A DNA stretch of 7,709 bases from Flavobacteriaceae bacterium (lineage in GTDB: Bacteria > Bacteroidota > Bacteroidia > Flavobacteriales > Flavobacteriaceae): assembly GCA_002693605.1 (NCBI GenBank), contig NZQO01000062.1:1-7709 (forward strand), written 5' to 3'. The translations under genes were made by a program, and so were the position numbers. Below the pieces are notes generated by a model. The model saw only the letters and a list, made by a program, of their open reading frames with translations, was not told where the DNA came from and ran no database searches. This document shows, one piece after another, positions 6,742 to 7,709 of the stretch; position 1 is the stretch's first letter; each line of letters opens with the position of its first letter.

Positions 6742-6954
6742 TCATCCTTTCTGCGGGGGGTCTTCTCTGGGACAGATCAAAGGCGGATTGCCATCCGATG
6801 TAAAGGCCTCCGCCCCGCAATACATACAGCGATAGAGGCTCTGCCCCGGCGCCGCGCCCGCCCCCTGCCGCCGCCACCGGCAAAGCCGCCCGCGCCGCTT
6901 GCCAAAGATCAAGAGCAGCACAAACGCCGCCAACAGCCCCACGATGATCAGCAT
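6742..6954 (-). CDS. Small single-pass membrane protein with four cysteines
   Basis: A 70-residue protein: one N-terminal membrane helix (about 2-18, MLIIVGLLAAFVLLLIFG), then a basic stretch (KRRGRLCRWRR), consistent with a cytoplasmic C-terminal part by the positive-inside rule. Next comes a short domain with C43 and C46 in CMYCGAE and C61 in PLICP; C25 is a possible fourth ligand. This looks like a minimal zinc-ribbon or redox module, but no named family is recognised. The ATG at 6954-6952 is chosen because GAGG (6960-6963) sits five bases upstream and the membrane segment follows at once. The frame is open to 7122, but the extra part is polar and is drawn from the repeat region. It lies 4 bases before the DUF1989 gene and opposite the DCC-family gene. 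Confidence 0.75.
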   Translation of the reverse strand: MLIIVGLLAAFVLLLIFGKRRGRLCRWRRQGAGAAPGQSLYRCMYCGAEAFTSDGNPPLICPREDPPQKG

Positions 6955-7050
6955 TCGCACCTCTTGTTCATCTCTTGGCAAGATTTCTCGGCCATCCTGC
7001 CCGGGGGTTGGCCTATCACACCGCGCTTTGCGACGGCAGGCCTGCGGGTC

Positions 7051-7120
7051 AAAATCGGCGCAAACCGGGGCAGACCAGAGCAAAGCGCGACAAACCGGGG
7101 CAAATCGGGACAATTCGCGC
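7051..7120. repeat. Degenerate 10-bp phased repeat, consensus CAAANCGGGG (7 units)
   Basis: Seven successive decamers begin at 7051, 7061, 7071, 7081, 7091, 7101 and 7111. CAAACCGGGG is exact at 7061 and 7091; CAAATCGGGA is at 7101, and AAAATCGGCG, CAGACCAGAG, CAAAGCGCGA and CAATTCGCGC are the looser units. The array sits in the divergent promoter region, ending 37 bases before the DCC-family start and beginning 96 bases upstream of the small membrane protein start. Confidence 0.7.
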
Positions 7121-7128
7121 AATTGCGC
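7111..7128. promoter_or_regulatory. Overlapping palindromes CAATT-N5-AATTG and GCGCAATTGCGC
   Basis: CAATT (7111-7115) and AATTG (7121-7125) flank CGCGC. Overlapping them, GCGCAATTGCGC (7117-7128) is a perfect 12-bp palindrome. They lie 30-47 bases upstream of the plus-strand start, where an operator would be expected. The binding factor is unknown. Confidence 0.45.
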
Positions 7129-7157
7129 CGCGTCTCACGGATCGCTAGCGTTAGAAT

Positions 7158-7616
7158 ATGGAGATCACCCGACCGCCCTATTCCTACCTCGACGACCCCG
7201 AGGTGCCGACATTCGACGCGCCCCGTCATCTGGCGGTGATGGACGCGCAATGCGCGCTTTGCGCCCGAGGGGCCCGCTGGATCGCCCGCCACGACCGGCG
7301 CGAGGAATTCCGCATCCTGCCCATTCAGACGCCCTTGGGCGCCGCTCTGCTGCGGCATTACGGCATGGACCCGGACGACCCGAACTCGTGGCTCTACCTG
7401 ACCGAGGGCCGCGCCTATAGCTCACTCGACGCGACAATCCGGGTGGCCCAGCATTTTGGCGGCCTCTGGCGCGCCCTGTCGGTGCTCCGCCTCCTGCCCC
7501 GCCCGGTGCAGGACTGGCTCTATGCCCGCGTCGCCCGCAACCGCTATCGCCTCCTGGGCCGCACCGACATGTGCGCCCTGCCCGATCCCGCCCTGCGCAA
7601 ACGGCTGATGTCCTAA
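7158..7616 (+). CDS. DCC-family (DUF393) thiol-disulfide oxidoreductase-like protein
   Basis: A 152-residue protein of the DCC1-like/DUF393 family, named for its N-terminal Asp-Cys-Cys signature. It is visible here as VMDAQCALCARGARWIARHD, with D29, C32 and C35, on a thioredoxin-like start (beta strand, then CxxC at a helix N-terminus). Later family features include ILPIQTPLGAALLRHYG (53-69), WLYLTEGRAYSSLDA (78-92) and the C-terminal LLPRPVQDWLYARVARNRYRLLG segment (112-134). Substrate and partner are unknown for most members. No signal peptide is seen, so it is probably cytoplasmic. The ATG at 7158 gives the N-terminus expected for relatives (RPPYSYLDDP), although it lacks a good ribosome binding site. 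The gene is divergent from the small Cys-rich membrane protein. Confidence 0.88.
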   Translation: MEITRPPYSYLDDPEVPTFDAPRHLAVMDAQCALCARGARWIARHDRREEFRILPIQTPLGAALLRHYGMDPDDPNSWLYLTEGRAYSSLDATIRVAQHFGGLWRALSVLRLLPRPVQDWLYARVARNRYRLLGRTDMCALPDPALRKRLMS

Positions 7617-7670
7617 GCGACGGCCGGCAGCGGCACGGCTGACGCAAACCCACGCCCTGCCGCCGCGTCC

Positions 7671-7685
7671 CCCCTGTTACAGGGG
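7671..7685. promoter_or_regulatory. 15-bp palindrome CCCCTGT-T-ACAGGGG, possible operator
   Basis: Perfect 7-bp arms flank one base, in the non-coding tail after the DCC-family stop (7617-7709). No T-run follows, so a terminator is unlikely. TAGACT at 7696-7701 is a weak -10-like match, so this may be the control region of a gene beyond the window. Confidence 0.3.
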
Positions 7686-7709
7686 CCGCAGCACGCTAGA
7701 CTGTGGACA

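Overview
The window looks like chromosome from a high-GC alphaproteobacterium, most likely a Rhodobacterales (Roseobacter/Paracoccus/Rhodobacter-type) species. The evidence is a ctaD product whose catalytic residues are offset by a constant 9 from Rhodobacter sphaeroides numbering, a ctaD gene standing apart from any ctaC/ctaE genes, and small accessory proteins of the kind seen in that order. No transposase, integrase, phage gene, CRISPR array, rRNA or tRNA is visible.

Layout. (1) 1-264 (+) is the 3' end of a gene cut by the window edge, resembling the DUF6505 family. (2) 265-844 has no convincing gene. Its first 400 bases are a patchwork of four different short repeats: 40 bp x2, a 13-bp motif x7, 32 bp x2 and 17 bp x2. 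(3) 908-3134 (-) is a complete tungstate ABC importer operon in the order tupB-tupC-tupA. Both junctions are 4-nt stop/start overlaps, and a strong intrinsic terminator (845-874) follows tupA. (4) 3135-3525 is the divergent control region between tupB and ctaD. It holds a 15-bp inverted repeat, four CCCAA-type boxes 11 bp apart, and an FNR-like site overlapping a second inverted repeat. (5) 3526-5199 (+) is ctaD, subunit I of the aa3 cytochrome c oxidase, with its own terminator at 5223-5252. (6) 5253-5891 is about 640 bases without a recognisable gene. It contains a terminator-like hairpin pointing the opposite way (5287-5322), which could end a minus-strand small RNA. (7) 5892-6954 (-) is a two-gene unit: a small single-pass membrane protein with four cysteines, then a DUF1989-family protein. 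(8) 6955-7157 is a second divergent promoter region, carrying a degenerate repeat phased at exactly 10 bp plus a 12-bp perfect palindrome. (9) 7158-7616 (+) encodes a DCC-family (DUF393) thiol-disulfide oxidoreductase-like protein. (10) 7617-7709 holds a short palindrome and no gene.

How the genes work together. TupA should bind tungstate in the periplasm and deliver it to the TupB permease driven by the TupC ATPase, supplying W for molybdopterin enzymes encoded elsewhere. CtaD is the haem/copper catalytic core of terminal oxidase and joins subunits encoded elsewhere. The DUF1989 protein, the Cys-rich membrane protein and the DCC protein form a divergent cluster with no established common function. 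The coding content is mostly ordinary. The least explained features are the helically phased repeats in three separate intergenic regions, the orphan DUF1989/small-Cys-protein pair, and the possible small RNA downstream of ctaD.
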